From: Branchiostoma floridae
Lineage: Eukaryota; Chordata; Leptocardii; Amphioxiformes; Branchiostomatidae
Reading direction: 5' to 3'
Assembly (NCBI RefSeq): GCF_000003815.2
Contig: NC_049994.1
Coordinates: 8,878,634 to 8,911,266, forward strand
DNA length: 32,633 nt
Shown: one piece after another, positions 21,936 through 32,633 of the stretch
How the letters are laid out: each line of letters starts with the position of its first letter
How positions within the stretch are numbered: the first letter of the stretch is position 1
Program-made: the position numbers and the translations under genes
Notes under the pieces: generated by a model
Seen by the model: the letters and a program-made list of their open reading frames with translations, nothing else
What the model was told of the DNA's origin: nothing
Databases searched by the model: none

Positions 21936-24410
21936 TGGTTTAAATTAAAACATGTCAGAGGCAGCCTGGCTGATGAGAGTGGGCAGGGATCAATGAGGTA
22001 GAGACATGGTGATCTCATCAGGGGGAGGGGAGGAGATATGGGTTAGTTGAGTGTTCTATATCAAGTCATGTTAGAATATTACTGTATATGAAGCTACTAC
22101 TACTTGCAATTAGCCCTCGGGCACGAACTTGCAAATAAACTTCTTCTTACTATGAATGACATTTGGAGTGACTCTGTATTCATATTTCAACATTTGTTTG
22201 GCTTTGCCGTATCATGTGGCTTTTCAGAGCAGGAGGAGAAAACAAACTAATACATGTGAAAGTTACCCACACAGCTTGTTTTGTTTTCCTGTCAGTCCAG
22301 CAAAAAAGACTTGTACTGATAATGTTTTAAAGATGCGTCTAGTAGTACCCTTTTGAAAATTGTCATCTCCTGTTTTAAAGGATGTTACTTCTAAGTATGC
22401 AAGGCATTCTGCTGGTATTTGATCCTAGCATACCAGAGTTTCATATTGAGTCAGCGCAGATAAGCATCAAAAATACCTGCACAACTCAAAGTGTACCTGC
22501 ATTAACCTTCATATCCAGGTGGAATTTCCAGTACATTCGTACATGTACCAGCATCAGTCTCTGTCATGCAGACTCTCAGTAGGGACTATCCCCCCATCAT
22601 CTGTCACCCTGTCGGACCAGAGATCAGGTAATGTACAGAACCAGGGGAGGTGTGAGTCTCTCAACTTCATTACCTTTTTACTACCTGCTCCCAGCTGAGA
22701 AAGTCCCAGGCTATTTCTGGGTGGATGAGTTAATGATGACAGTGGAACAAACCAACATATTTCAGTCAACGCTCATGGATGCTTTCAATAGATAGCTTTG
22801 ACAAAAAAATTAAAGCCATTTAAAAACGACAAGTTTGTTTATTTTTGTGGACACTTTGCTGTTAAAGGGAAAGTAGGGTTTTGCAGTTCATAAACAAAAC
22901 AGCTCTGCAGTTCAGTCTTTATAGAACTAAAACCGTAAAAATAAAATCACCACGAACATTAGAAAATTACAGTATAATATTAGGGCACTGAAAGTGGACC
23001 AATGAAGCAATAGCACAGAAAGACATTTGCGTGCAGTCACATGACATTGAAAAGCATTTTCACAATCTAATTTCAAATATTGAGATTAGGCTGTACTAAG
23101 CCTTCGATTGGCTTAAACATTTAGACCTAGTGACAAACATTTTCTGCTTATAGCCAAGGCACTACATTTTGTAATGAAGTACATTGTACCTGTAAGTAGT
23201 TAAGTGAAGCTTTATCAGCCATGGAATTAAATAAGTTTGTCGAAGAGTCTTCGCATAAGCAGCATGAAGCAGTACTAAATCCATCAGCTAGGTGGCGTTC
23301 TTGAGCAAAAGCTGACAGAAATGGTTCTTAATTTTGACTTTGACTTGTTGGTGAGTTTGCAATTCTCACAGTAAAGGACATACTGTAGGAATAAGTAACA
23401 TAGTAATAAGATAAGCCATAAATTACTCATTATAGGTTTAACTTTACATCAAGTTCCCCATTTTGTTTTAAATTTTTAAGAGTCTGAAGTAAAAGAGGAT
23501 TTTACTTGACAAAGATGAGAAGAAACAGAGACACAAAGAATCTCCCTCCCTGCCACACTGGACCCTGGGAAATCATCTCCTCTTCAAAGTGACCTGTCAA
23601 TCAGTCAGGGTGCCTGAATGGGCTTACCCTGGGCCGTCCTTTCAATTACAGCCAAGTGCCTGATAGATGGATGGTGAGATTGCTTTTGCCACTTGGATAA
23701 CAATGCCTAGGGGGGCACTCTTTTCTTCTGAGTGGTGCCATGGCCTGTTTACCACAGTTCTGATTGAAACCAGTCTTCTTATCTGTAACATTGCACTATC
23801 TTATATTTAGTTAAACTTGAGCTCGTACTTACGAAGAATCATTCCAAGATACATGTAAATGAACTCATTAAGATTTCATACCATTTTCAGTCACAAAAGG
23901 AACAAATTCAGTGTAAATTAATAAATAAATCTTAAGCAAAAATTAAGAACCTTTGTTGACAACATTGCTAAAAGATTATGATGTATGAATTATTTATTGA
24001 TAGGTTTGTGCACTTTTACAAACACTATATGGTTATCCATATCAATAAGTTATTATGACAGGTCATTAAATCAAATCTTTGAGTAAATGGACATGCATTG
24101 CTCATGTGTCTGCTTGGATCAGACAATTGTTTAGAATCTCCTGTCATCTGTAATGTTTAATAATTCAAGGGTCATTATTCTCTTTGTGTATCTGTCAGCT
24201 ATTGATATAACACATGTAGCAAGAATGTTGATGATATGGGTATTTTGTTGGTTTAACAAACACAACCCTTCCCTTTTGAAACTTGTTCCCTATATTATAT
24301 TCTGGTACGATTAACAGTATGGTCGCTAACATCTTAGGAGGAGATGGACGAAAAGTGATGCATGTGTGGATGTCATCCATAAATCAAATCAAGTCAGTGC
24401 TGCCTTTACT
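21936..24410. other. Non-coding DNA with possible regulatory blocks
   Basis: No gene is supported. Around 22555-22770 and 23540-23740 the sequence becomes more complex and GC-richer. The second block contains TGACCTGTCAATCA (TALE-homeodomain-like), TTTCAATTACAGCC and GATAACAATGCC. Regulatory identity is inferred only. Confidence 0.3.
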
Positions 24411-24417
24411 TTCAACC

Positions 24418-24826
24418 TGGTAAAACAAGAGTTTGGTTATAAAGTAGCAATTCCCCCTCCCTATACAGCTCCAGTGTTCTGGGTAGGTTGACATTGCCAT
24501 TAGCTTTAAGGTGGTAGAACAAGTCATGAGTTTGGTAGTTGCCCCCATCCCCATACAGCTCCAGTAAAATTTTAAGTAAATGTAGGTTGACATTTCCATC
24601 AGCTTGAAGCTGGTAGAACAAGTCAAGAGTTTGGTAGTTGCCCCCCTCCCCATACAGCTCCAGTGTTCTACAATGTAAGTACAATTTTAAGCTGGTAAAA
24701 CAAGTTAAGAGTTTGGTAGTTGCCCCCCTCCCCACACAGCTCCAGTGTTCTCATCAGTAGGTAGAACAAGTCACGAGTTTGGTACAGTAGTTGCCCCCCT
24801 CCCCACACAGCTTTGGAGTTCTCATC
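24418..24826. repeat. Decayed minisatellite, about five copies of a 71-99 bp unit
   Basis: The core GTTTGGTAGTTGCCCCCC followed by TCCCCATACAGCTCCAG recurs with its CAGCT at 24466, 24556, 24655, 24737 and 24808, a spacing of 90, 99, 82 and 71 bases. On the minus strand each copy reads ELYGEGGNYQT-like in one frame or another. Spacings of 82 and 71 break the frame, so the repeated peptide is a by-product and not a gene. Confidence 0.9.
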
Positions 24827-25795
24827 AAGTTGACAGGTAATCAGTATCGATGTTTGGGGCTGCATGATGACCACATTTGGCTGATTGGATCAATAAGGTC
24901 AGATCGCCAGTTCCGCAGGTCAAACCTGACTATCCTGTCACTAAGTCTGATGGACATCTATCTCTCCCAGGGCGATGCTTTCACATCTTACTGTGCATCT
25001 AACTATCTTTGGACTGTGAAAGTTAACTTTTTATTTAGACATACCTTAGAACAGCATGGTAGCAGACTTGTAGTAGAGCCTCTGTACATTTGTTTTTGTA
25101 TGAGCATACAAACTCATATTAAAAAAAACAATGTAGGAAAACAAATTTGTCACCTACAAATAAAAACTATGGTCAAGAGTAAACCCTTATTACATTATAT
25201 ATACATACTTCATATTTTCATTAATGAAGGATTCATTCATCATTTCTTTACACCCTCAAGCTTATGTGAAAAAAATTGATGTGAATAAAATGTAGATTAT
25301 ATAGAAGTAGGTTGTAAAGCCATTCAAACTTCTTGTGAAGCTGTAAAACTGTTTCACTTAATAAAGACTGACTTGGGTCAATACTTGGTTTCCAAATCAA
25401 TTGACCATAAGAGACTTAAGCAAGTTGCTTCAATCCCAATTTCATGATTACTGTGAACTACTGGCGGACCATTTGGCACTTAAGCGAAGCTTGTTGTAAG
25501 GGTCAATTGTGTTATTGGAATGGGAAATAATGAAAGAAGTAAATCAATTGTTCCATTGGGTCACTCACCAATCTTAACTTTCTGTTAGAGATTCAAGAAA
25601 CTAACTTGCTACATACTATAATTCATTGTATCATACAATTGCAAAATTTTGGAACAGTTTGACTCGGGTAATGACACTTATACCACATCAAGTTAAACCA
25701 TTGGCTTGCAGATGACTAAAAAATATTGCAAGGATTTCGTAGCAGAGTCTTCTTTTTTACTTAATGGTCACCACGTAACAAGACCTGAAGGTCAT
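24827..25795. other. AT-rich non-coding DNA, nothing identified
   Basis: The longest plus-strand ORF starts in the minisatellite and lacks protein-like character after about 25060. No splice-bounded exon was seen. Confidence 0.45.
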
Positions 25796-25799
25796 TTCA

Positions 25800-26050
25800 A
25801 GGTGTGACACAAAGGCCACTCCAACTCCAAGGTTACGGGTTACATTGTAACTGGAACAACATCTCTTCTCCCTTGGTCAGAAACATCATGATTGAGACCA
25901 GTCAATTGCTCACTACAAGTGAGGAGTTAAGTAAAGAAAATTGTGTAAAGTGGCTTTCCCAAGGGCACAAAATCGGTGACCTCGCAGGTTTTGAACTCAA
26001 GACCTCTTGGTCCTGAGCCCAAAGCGCTGCCGATTACGCGATCTCACATA
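25800..26050 (-). mobile_element. tRNA-derived SINE, minus strand
   Basis: On the minus strand a head GATCGCGTAATCGGCAGCGC (box A region, about 26043-26024) is followed by AGTTCAAAACC (box B, 25997-25987). The body contains GTGCCCTTGGGAAAGCCAC, a motif I associate with marine-invertebrate SINEs, and the element ends near 25800. No clear target duplication was found. The body resembles, loosely, what follows the head at 1382. Confidence 0.65.
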
Positions 26051-26394
26051 AAGTTTTAGGTCAGTTTTGATAATATCTCCTACCTCTCTGTTTGCATGTT
26101 TTAATGTTCACACATTATTCTGCAAAAAAAAAAAGTCATTTTGAAAATCAATGAAATGAGGTAATATGGCCTAAGCAGCATACTAATATGATCACTACTC
26201 CTAAAACTGAATTTTTTCTCAAGTTGTGCAAAGTATGAATTTTTTTCCATACATACAATCCACTTTGTTCACTGTTACATACAGAGTCAGCTACTCAGGT
26301 CATTGCTCCCAAACAGTTTCTGCCTATCGGCTTGACTAAGTGTTACCAATATATGCAGTAACAGTGGCTTCCCCACTTAAATGATTACTCTATT

Positions 26395-26715
26395 ACAGGA
26401 TGCATCCAGAGGCAGGGGATCGTGGCCCGCGGGGTCAAATTTCATCAACCCGTCCCGTTGTGTAATCGATTAGCGCGCTCACGCACATTCCTTTCCCCCC
26501 AGACAGGCTGTTGGAGGCTTTCTGGCCAATAACAATGCCTCCATTACAGGCGCGTGCCTCCGTGCCACCCCATATTTGTCATCCAGTAAACCAGCTTCTC
26601 CGGTTATCAATTCCTCTATTATAGTACCACCTGCTCCTCGATACATGACCTTCCCTGCTATAGGGGTGGCTGGACGGTTACACTGATATCATCTCAGCTT
26701 TTATTGTGGACAGAG
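26395..26715. promoter_or_regulatory. Candidate conserved regulatory element with palindromic homeodomain site
   Basis: About 320 bases of complex, CpG-containing sequence in an AT-rich region. It includes the palindrome TAATCGATTA at 26463-26472, a dimer site of the type bound by paired-class homeodomains, and GGCCAATAACAATG (CCAAT plus a Sox-like ACAAT) at about 26523-26536. No reading frame or repeat explains it. Confidence 0.35.
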
Positions 26716-27174
26716 GTTAATACTGTGTAACAGGAGTTTTGTAGCAATATCTCAGATTGTAAAACTTCTTTAAAAAGATGTTCTTTCTCAGTCGTGTTTT
26801 ATGAAACTACACGGACTGAAAGGCTGTATCTGTAAAGAGTACACTGCTCACATCCTCTAGAACCAATTATACTGATGAAAGGGTTCTGGATGTCAAATGT
26901 ATCATCATCATGCATGGTAAGAAGTAATATACTTTTTACATGTAAGACATCAACTAACTGAAACCCTGAAATAAGTCACACTTCATAGCAGTGAGTGCAA
27001 ACTGAAAGGCCTTGAAGCATGGAACAAAAACTTATGTTTTGAGGTATGTCGAAGACGTGATCATCTCAAGGGTTCATATAGGTGAGAAAAATATGCCTTT
27101 TGTGCATGGTTTCTGAAATGTCCTTTAATCCTGTTGACAACTATGTTATCTTCTTTATAGCAAAGCAGTGTTCA

Positions 27175-27355
27175 AGCCAGCCTAAAAAAATTTCCGTCCC
27201 ATGGATTTTGATTGGAAATCCTGACGAATGCACCACACCCCTAGGTAGGTCCAGGGGTATGCTCCCCAGGAAAATTTTAAAGCTAGACCCTCTGAAATGC
27301 TATTTCCTTTATTTTGAGGGGCAAATATTGCTGGTAGACCCCCTTCCAAAGCTCA
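27175..27355. repeat. Suspected interspersed repeat fragment
   Basis: The stretch with CCACACCCCTAGGTAGGTCC, GGGGTATGCTCCCCAGG and AAAATTTTAAAG, followed by TGAAATGCTATTTCC, has the texture of a repeat common in marine invertebrate genomes. Only one copy is in the window, so this rests on recollection. The plus-strand ORF over it is not taken as a gene. Confidence 0.3.
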
Positions 27356-27539
27356 GTCATACAGATGAAGCAGAGGAGAAATGCAGGAGAAACACACCAG
27401 GCAAAAAGAGAGCTATTTCCTGTGTGTATCCTGCCTTTTTTACCCAGTCAGAGAGCTTCTAATGTTTGTTTAAGAGGACATACAACGGACAACTTCCCTT
27501 TTCGCCAATTAGAGACAGTGAATCTTATGTGTGTCTCTT

Positions 27540-27800
27540 GTGATTCTTGGTAATCAATCACCCTAGGAGGAGATGGGCAAAGCTGATGGTCAACAGGCTC
27601 TTATCCTTACAGTCTCTGCAGCTGATTAAGTGTGAAAAATCAATTATCACGGAAATTAGCTATGATTCCATTGGCTTTCCCTTCTGTTTCCCTCAGCCAT
27701 GCATGGGAATCACATAGGAAAAGTGTTCCTGTATGCATCAACTGTATGACTGAGCTTCGCGAGCTTGGTTTAATTCATATCTTTATAGGCCAATTTGGAT
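27540..27800. promoter_or_regulatory. Possible conserved regulatory block
   Basis: Complex sequence with AATCAATCACC, GCTGATTAAGTG and AATCAATTATCACGG, all TAAT/ATTA-type homeodomain cores, and the palindrome GAGCTTCGCGAGCTTGG region. No coding potential. It is classed by texture only. Confidence 0.2.
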
Positions 27801-28009
27801 GGATTGAACAAAATTAAAGTCTGTCCCCAAAAGCAAAATTCCATCAAGGGGCAGAAGTATGAACTGGGTAGAACCCTGAAGCAAAGGATATCTCATTTTG
27901 CCTTAATAATCAAATATCATTACACACTTTGTAGAACAAGATTCTCATTCTACTATGAATAACATAAAGATGTAATTTACTCAATGCAGCTACAGGCTGA
28001 ACAATGTTT

Positions 28010-28310
28010 TCATTTATGAGCAAGGCCCTGTCCTATCAAGCCTTCTCCCCAAACAAATGCCGCCTCCAAGGCAGTACCCATCATATGCCCTACAAGGGCA
28101 GTCTGCTGACAACCTCCTAATGCAATTTAATCAATGACGGCCTTTCACGCCGCAAAATGAACGGCTCTGCTCCCCGCAGTGCGCTGTCAACTCCAGGCCA
28201 TATACAAAAGCCTGTAATTAAGCCATATCTCCATAAAGCATGACTCCATTGGCCCTGGGTGATCAATAGTCCTTGGACCCACAGATGGGCTGTGACACCA
28301 TGAAAGTCAC
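28010..28310. promoter_or_regulatory. Candidate conserved regulatory element (POU/homeodomain/Cdx-like motifs)
   Basis: A block with CTAATGCAATTTAATCAATG (octamer-like plus TAAT cores), CACGCCGCAAAATGAACGG, TAATTA at 28215-28220 and CCATAAAGC (Cdx/posterior-Hox-like). CpG and complexity exceed the flanks. No ORF with protein-like composition. Confidence 0.3.
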
Positions 28311-28319
28311 TGGGCACTC

Positions 28320-29626
28320 AGAACCACCTGTCCTGGAAAACTTTCCTGGCACATGCGTACACTTCCTGTGGGTGTCTTACCGTAAATTTGTTCATGTTTG
28401 CAAGGGGTGGAAATTCGGTAGAAGGGGAATAGAGGATTCTGCTGTGTTTGAATTATACAGATTTAGAATGATTTTAAGGCCCAGTAGTAATACATTAGAA
28501 GGCATATTCATGATGGAGAGGTCACCGTGGAAACCATGAAAATAACCACACAGGAAAAGTTTAGGGATTACCAGTATGTAAGGAAACAGATTGGTGTGTA
28601 TTGAACAAAGAGAACAAAAAGAACAATAAAGCTACAAACTGACAGGTGGTGCAGATGTTTTGGAAACTGAAGTAAAAGAATAAAGTAAATCAACAAAAGT
28701 TATCTTCTGTTTGAAACCTTCGTAAGGGGGATGATGAAGAAACAGACCCTACCTCTGCTGCCAATGAACTCTTGCAAGACTCCTCTAACTGTCTTGTCAA
28801 AGTATATCATTGCTTTTCTATAGCTATTGGGTTATTACGAGTGAAATCATCCGAAAAAAGTGCATCATTTCCACTGCTCTACATAACACTATCTAATTCA
28901 GCACCAAGGACATCTCTAATAAAACACTCAATTTGTATTACAGTTATTCTATTATAACGCTCCTAATCATTGTTATCAATCTCCTACTAGTTACATTTTA
29001 ATTGGCTTTCAGTTCTTAGTTAGGGCTTTAGTATTTCTAGACTTACTCCTATGCAACTTGGTCAATACACATCTAGTTTTCAAACTAAATGTATGAATAT
29101 TAGCTACAATTTACTGTTACTATTACATCATCAGATTAAAAACAACAACAGCACCTTGTAAATTGCGGAACCTGCTACGCTTAAGAAGATAACTCAAGTG
29201 AATTTATATCACCAACCCCACACAGGAACTGTTCTGATGTATATGAAAAGTGGTGGTTGGCAGAGGGAAGGCCAACCCCAGGTCAAACAACACATCATTT
29301 TGACAGCCACAGACAACATGTCTAATGTTTCCCAAACCTGACGATCACCTCAAGCACATCCAACGCTCGTTTTCCTGTACCATAACCACTGCCATCAAGA
29401 GATAACAGTGCAGGCACAGAAATAACTCGGATGGCTTCTTACTTCCCCTAACCTCCTTCTGAACCTACGATATGAGGAAAGGGTTGCCAGTAGATTGCCT
29501 ACCAGACCCAGTAGGAAATTGGCTCTCTTTATCAAATGGCAGGTTGGTCTGTTTTTAGGCCAGTGTGCCCTGTCCCACTAACCCTTCTCTCTATCACTAG
29601 TACCACACCTGCTCGAAAATCAACCC
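28320..29626. other. AT-rich non-coding DNA, nothing identified
   Basis: Short ORFs only; no repeats or RNA genes recognised. Confidence 0.45.
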
Positions 29627-29818
29627 AAAACTGCCAAATAACTCACTAAGGCCACACCATCTTAATTTCTTTGTTCTCGGATTTCCAAAAATAGCGCTGA
29701 ACTGGTATATCATATTAACATGAAAACTACCAAATAACTCACTAAGGCCACATCATCTTAATCTCTTTGTTCTTGGATTTCCAAAAATAGTGATGAACTG
29801 GTTTATTGTATCAACATA
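29627..29818. repeat. Two-copy tandem duplication, 96-bp period
   Basis: AAAACTGCCAAATAACTCAC at 29627 recurs as AAAACTACCAAATAACTCAC at 29723. The copies stay aligned through GGATTTCCAAAAATAG and GAACTGGT, with scattered substitutions, so this duplication is older than the one at 13.5 kb. Confidence 0.95.
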
Positions 29819-31110
29819 AAAACAGACTTGAGGGGAAGGTCTGTACCTTAGTAAAACAGTTTCAGTGACTGGATATAGTCAAATTTTTCTCATAACCCTT
29901 TGTTCCCATGCATATGGTGACCTCTTGCTTGATTTTACTTTTGAAATATCTAAGATCAAGGCTAATAAAATGGTGTGGCCTAAGAAATGGTCTATTAACT
30001 CTAATTTCTTTCTACTCAAAATTGGATTCTTAGACAACAGCTCTATATTGCCAGACAGGTCACGTAACTAGAACGACAACCCTGAATGACCCTATTGACT
30101 GCAATAACAGCAAAACTCTCAGGCCAAGGTGCAATAAACTTTGCATTAGCCTGGAGGAGATTTTCATTTATTGTCCTTTATATTGAAGAATGTGGTTCAC
30201 TCAAGACATTCATCAATGCAATACCAATACTTCTCCAGATGCTAGTTTCATATCTGACCTGCCAACCTAGATATTTCATATGCACTTACCCGGCTCCAAT
30301 ATGTAAGCACTGCACTGTTTGCTCTTGGAACTTCTTTTTACATGATATTTAATATGTTCTATACTACTTTCACTGTGGCTAGAATTTGCAAAATACCATC
30401 TCTAAATAGGACTGTTTGAATTTTGATGAACCATTAGGAAAAATATCTTAATGAAAAAGAAATGAAAGAGGAAATGTCTAATTTCATCTGATAGTGGACT
30501 TTGTTGATGTGGTTTACGAACATATTCTTTGGCCAGTTTCTCTCAGTAGAAGAAAGCCTTCTCTCTGAAAATGCTAACTCTTTTAGTGCAAAAAAAAGAG
30601 TAAGCTAAGATTGTTTTTCTTACCTGTGGTGATTGTTTGACATTCCAGGAGTGGTTCACAAAAGGACAGCAACAACAGTCGACAGGTGTACATCAGTCAT
30701 CGTGGTGGACAGTGCCAAGAGTGAGGGAAAGGGGGAGAGAGAAAAGAGAGATTCAATTTAGTTCAAGTGGCTTTCAAAGACATGCATACATGTACAACAG
30801 CTGCAGAAGACATTTCATCATCATAATCATTATCATGCGCATTCATATAATATAATGTCTAGCACTACTTTTCCCTTTCTTGCTTTCACCTTTTATATCA
30901 TAAGTAAGTACACAAACAATGGTAGTTATAAAATGCTTGGCTATAGAAGCGGTATTTAATCTTCGAGCTACATAAAGTCCCATAGGTGACTGTCGGCACC
31001 TGCTATACCACCAATAGAGTACGGAAGTTCCTGGCGTAATAATTCTCAGTGGATTGGCCAGACAATTTATTATGTAAGTTCTTCTACTCCATGCCGATAG
31101 CCAAGACAAG
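29819..31110. other. AT-rich non-coding DNA with one donor-like site
   Basis: No gene is supported. On the minus strand CACCACAG|GTAAGA (exon edge 30624) follows an ATG at 30693-30691, open for 23 codons in the phase required by the ADAR2-like exon at 7696. It is an alternative, unproven first exon. A degenerate SINE head may lie at 31080-31165 (minus). Confidence 0.4.
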
Positions 31111-31340
31111 GATTTGACCTCCTGACCCCAATTCAGACTCTTCCATCCTCTGGGACCACTTTAATTAAGACTGGGGGGGGGGGGCTGTCTCAGCACTCTT
31201 CTCAGTCGTACCATCTCCAGAATTAATCAGACTGCTAAGTGGACAGATCAATGACTGACCCCGCTGGGAGGGTGTTCAAACAGATTTCCCCCTGGGTTTC
31301 AGACCTGAGCCATTTGTCTAAAAGATGCTGCTTGATAAAT
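31110..31340. promoter_or_regulatory. Possible conserved regulatory block with G12 run
   Basis: The sequence contains TTTAATTAAGAC, a run of twelve G, AGAATTAATCAG and GTGGACAGATCAATG. The TTAATTAA and ATTAAT cores are homeodomain-like. It is classed by texture only; part of it may belong to a worn SINE. Confidence 0.2.
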
Positions 31341-32442
31341 GAGGATATTTTTTCAACTCGCCTTATATAAGAAGTCAGATAAGGACACTGTGCTTCTGTT
31401 GCCAACACCGCAAACTTGTCATTGCCAATGTATGAACACTAGCGAAACATGGACTTCTGAAAAATAGGATCATTCCAGACGTATTCTAGTTTGTATTTAG
31501 GTATCTAAACCCATATTCAAATTGTATGTGGAAAACAATGATTTAATTTACAGAAGAGTCAACTACCAAATTGAAGGCCTATGGCATCTTTTACTTTCTC
31601 CAAATATAACTCCTAAACTTTAGATGCCTTTACCTACTTAAAAAAAACGTTTTCTTTACAGAATCTCACTAGAGGTACTGATGACAAAAACGGCTATCAA
31701 CTGACAATCTTCAGCAGACATTTCCTTTCTACATTTACATCTGTCTCTGTCTGTGGGATTTCTGTTTTCAGCTTATTGCAATGGTTTGAAAAGACACATA
31801 AGATACCCTTTGATCAGATTGACCATGGTAAAATCCTAATTGATATCAGTCCTACAACTTCAGCTTTGGTTAAACATTCCTATAACTTATAAGACAATGA
31901 CAGTCTCTGCCACATCACAGGCCACTGTAAACTTCAGCTCACAACACATATTACATGCACCTTGTCTTCACTCTTCTCATGCCATCTCATCATTATGGAT
32001 CTCTAATTGATGAAGCTTTCACACCTCAAGAATCCAACAGAGGAGACATCACAATGAAAATAATCAGATACACATGACTCAGTAGTTTTGGGAGCATCTG
32101 TCTCGTACACAGTGTCACAAAAACCATCTGTCTCTGACAGTATCAAGGCTGTTGCCACATTTCCTAAATTCATAACAATAGCCTTTGTTTCAATCAATTG
32201 TTATGCTGACATGTTTTATGGCAAGATAACAAATACAGCAATCTGTCTTAACGTTCTTTCAACTTCTCAGTCATAATACTTTGTAATCCTCCAAATTTTT
32301 TTTCTGAATCAGTCCTTTATCTGTCTTCATGAATCCTGGAGGGAATACAACACAGACAGAATACAAAATTACATCTGACAGGGAAGCGAGTGAACACCGG
32401 CCTTGCTCACAAGTTGACACCAACCTCTCCATCAATGTCCGA
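31341..32442. other. AT-rich non-coding DNA, nothing identified
   Basis: ORFs in both directions at 32003-32276 are shadows of each other and lack splice boundaries or a recognisable domain. Confidence 0.45.
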
Positions 32443-32553
32443 GACGAATTGGCTGCTATGTCCCTCTGACACTTCCGGGGACGAATTGGCAGCCGCGTTC
32501 CCCTGACACTTTAGGGGACGAATTGGCTGCTATGTTCCTATGATGATTGACTG
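32443..32553. repeat. 37-bp minisatellite, three copies
   Basis: GACGAATTGGCTGCTATGT begins at 32443, recurs (with AGCCGCGT) at 32480 and again at 32517, exactly 37 bases apart. The first two units end in TGACACTTCCGGGG- and TGACACTTTAGGGG-like segments; the third decays after about 20 bases. Confidence 0.9.
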
Positions 32554-32633
32554 TCATATAGTGACCTTTTGTATGATGGATTGCTTTTAGTCTGTCTCCG
32601 AATGACAGCAACAAACTCCAATCTATTTCAATT

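Noticed and set aside
24412-24874. Repeated-peptide ORFs on the minus strand (candidate novel repeat protein)
   Set aside because: Unit spacing is not a multiple of three between the last copies, there are no splice boundaries, and the same peptide appears in all three frames. A minisatellite explains it.
24791-25279. 162-codon plus-strand ORF, the longest unexplained frame on the plus strand in the upstream half
   Set aside because: It begins inside the minisatellite, turns AT-rich and low in complexity, and shows no family motif or bounding splice signals.
27082-27462. 126-codon plus-strand ORF
   Set aside because: It overlaps a repeat-like segment, has no recognisable domain, no clear splice sites and an AT-rich start.

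Overview
This is animal nuclear DNA. The genes are split by GT-AG introns, exons are GC-rich in an AT-rich background, and there are tRNA-derived SINEs, a hAT-type miniature element and a 585-base run of N (an assembly gap). The one clear gene is an ADAR2-type RNA editing enzyme very close to vertebrate ADARB1. Together with the SINE and transposon content, this suggests an invertebrate deuterostome, most likely a lancelet (Branchiostoma); the species is an inference. No bacterial, plasmid or viral features were seen.

Layout. The ADAR2-like gene runs on the minus strand. Its last three coding exons are at 7696-6807 (two double-stranded-RNA binding domains), 6002-5888 (start of the deaminase domain) and 5212-4167 (the rest of the deaminase, in one unbroken exon, with the TAG stop). 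The exons join in frame and give 682 residues. Human ADAR2 is about 700, so only some 10-25 N-terminal residues are missing, and these must come from an upstream exon at higher coordinates. Three phase-compatible candidate first exons are visible; the one in a CpG-rich patch at 21735-21771 is preferred, with low confidence. A putative 3' UTR runs down from 4166 to a poly(A) signal near 938.

The intron between the first two exons carries a CA microsatellite and a tandem copy of the real splice acceptor, which could make a poison extension. Upstream of 7697 no other gene can be identified with confidence. That 25 kb is either a long first intron plus promoter or intergenic DNA. It holds a complete hAT-type MITE with an 8-bp target duplication (8276-8724), a SINE with 9-bp direct repeats (19883-20180), further SINE relics, several local tandem duplications (13.5, 24.4-24.8, 29.6-29.8 and 32.4 kb), the gap at 11770-12354, and two CpG-rich open patches (9.1-9.3 and 9.86-10.0 kb).

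From about 17.7 kb, and mainly between 22 and 31.5 kb, there are blocks of complex, moderately GC-rich, non-coding sequence with homeodomain, POU and Sox-like motifs that look like conserved regulatory elements. I could not compare them with other genomes. The candidate novelties are the acceptor duplication, the intron-poor deaminase, the possible dsRBD-only isoform and the regulatory block with a palindromic homeodomain site. No wholly new multi-gene system was found.
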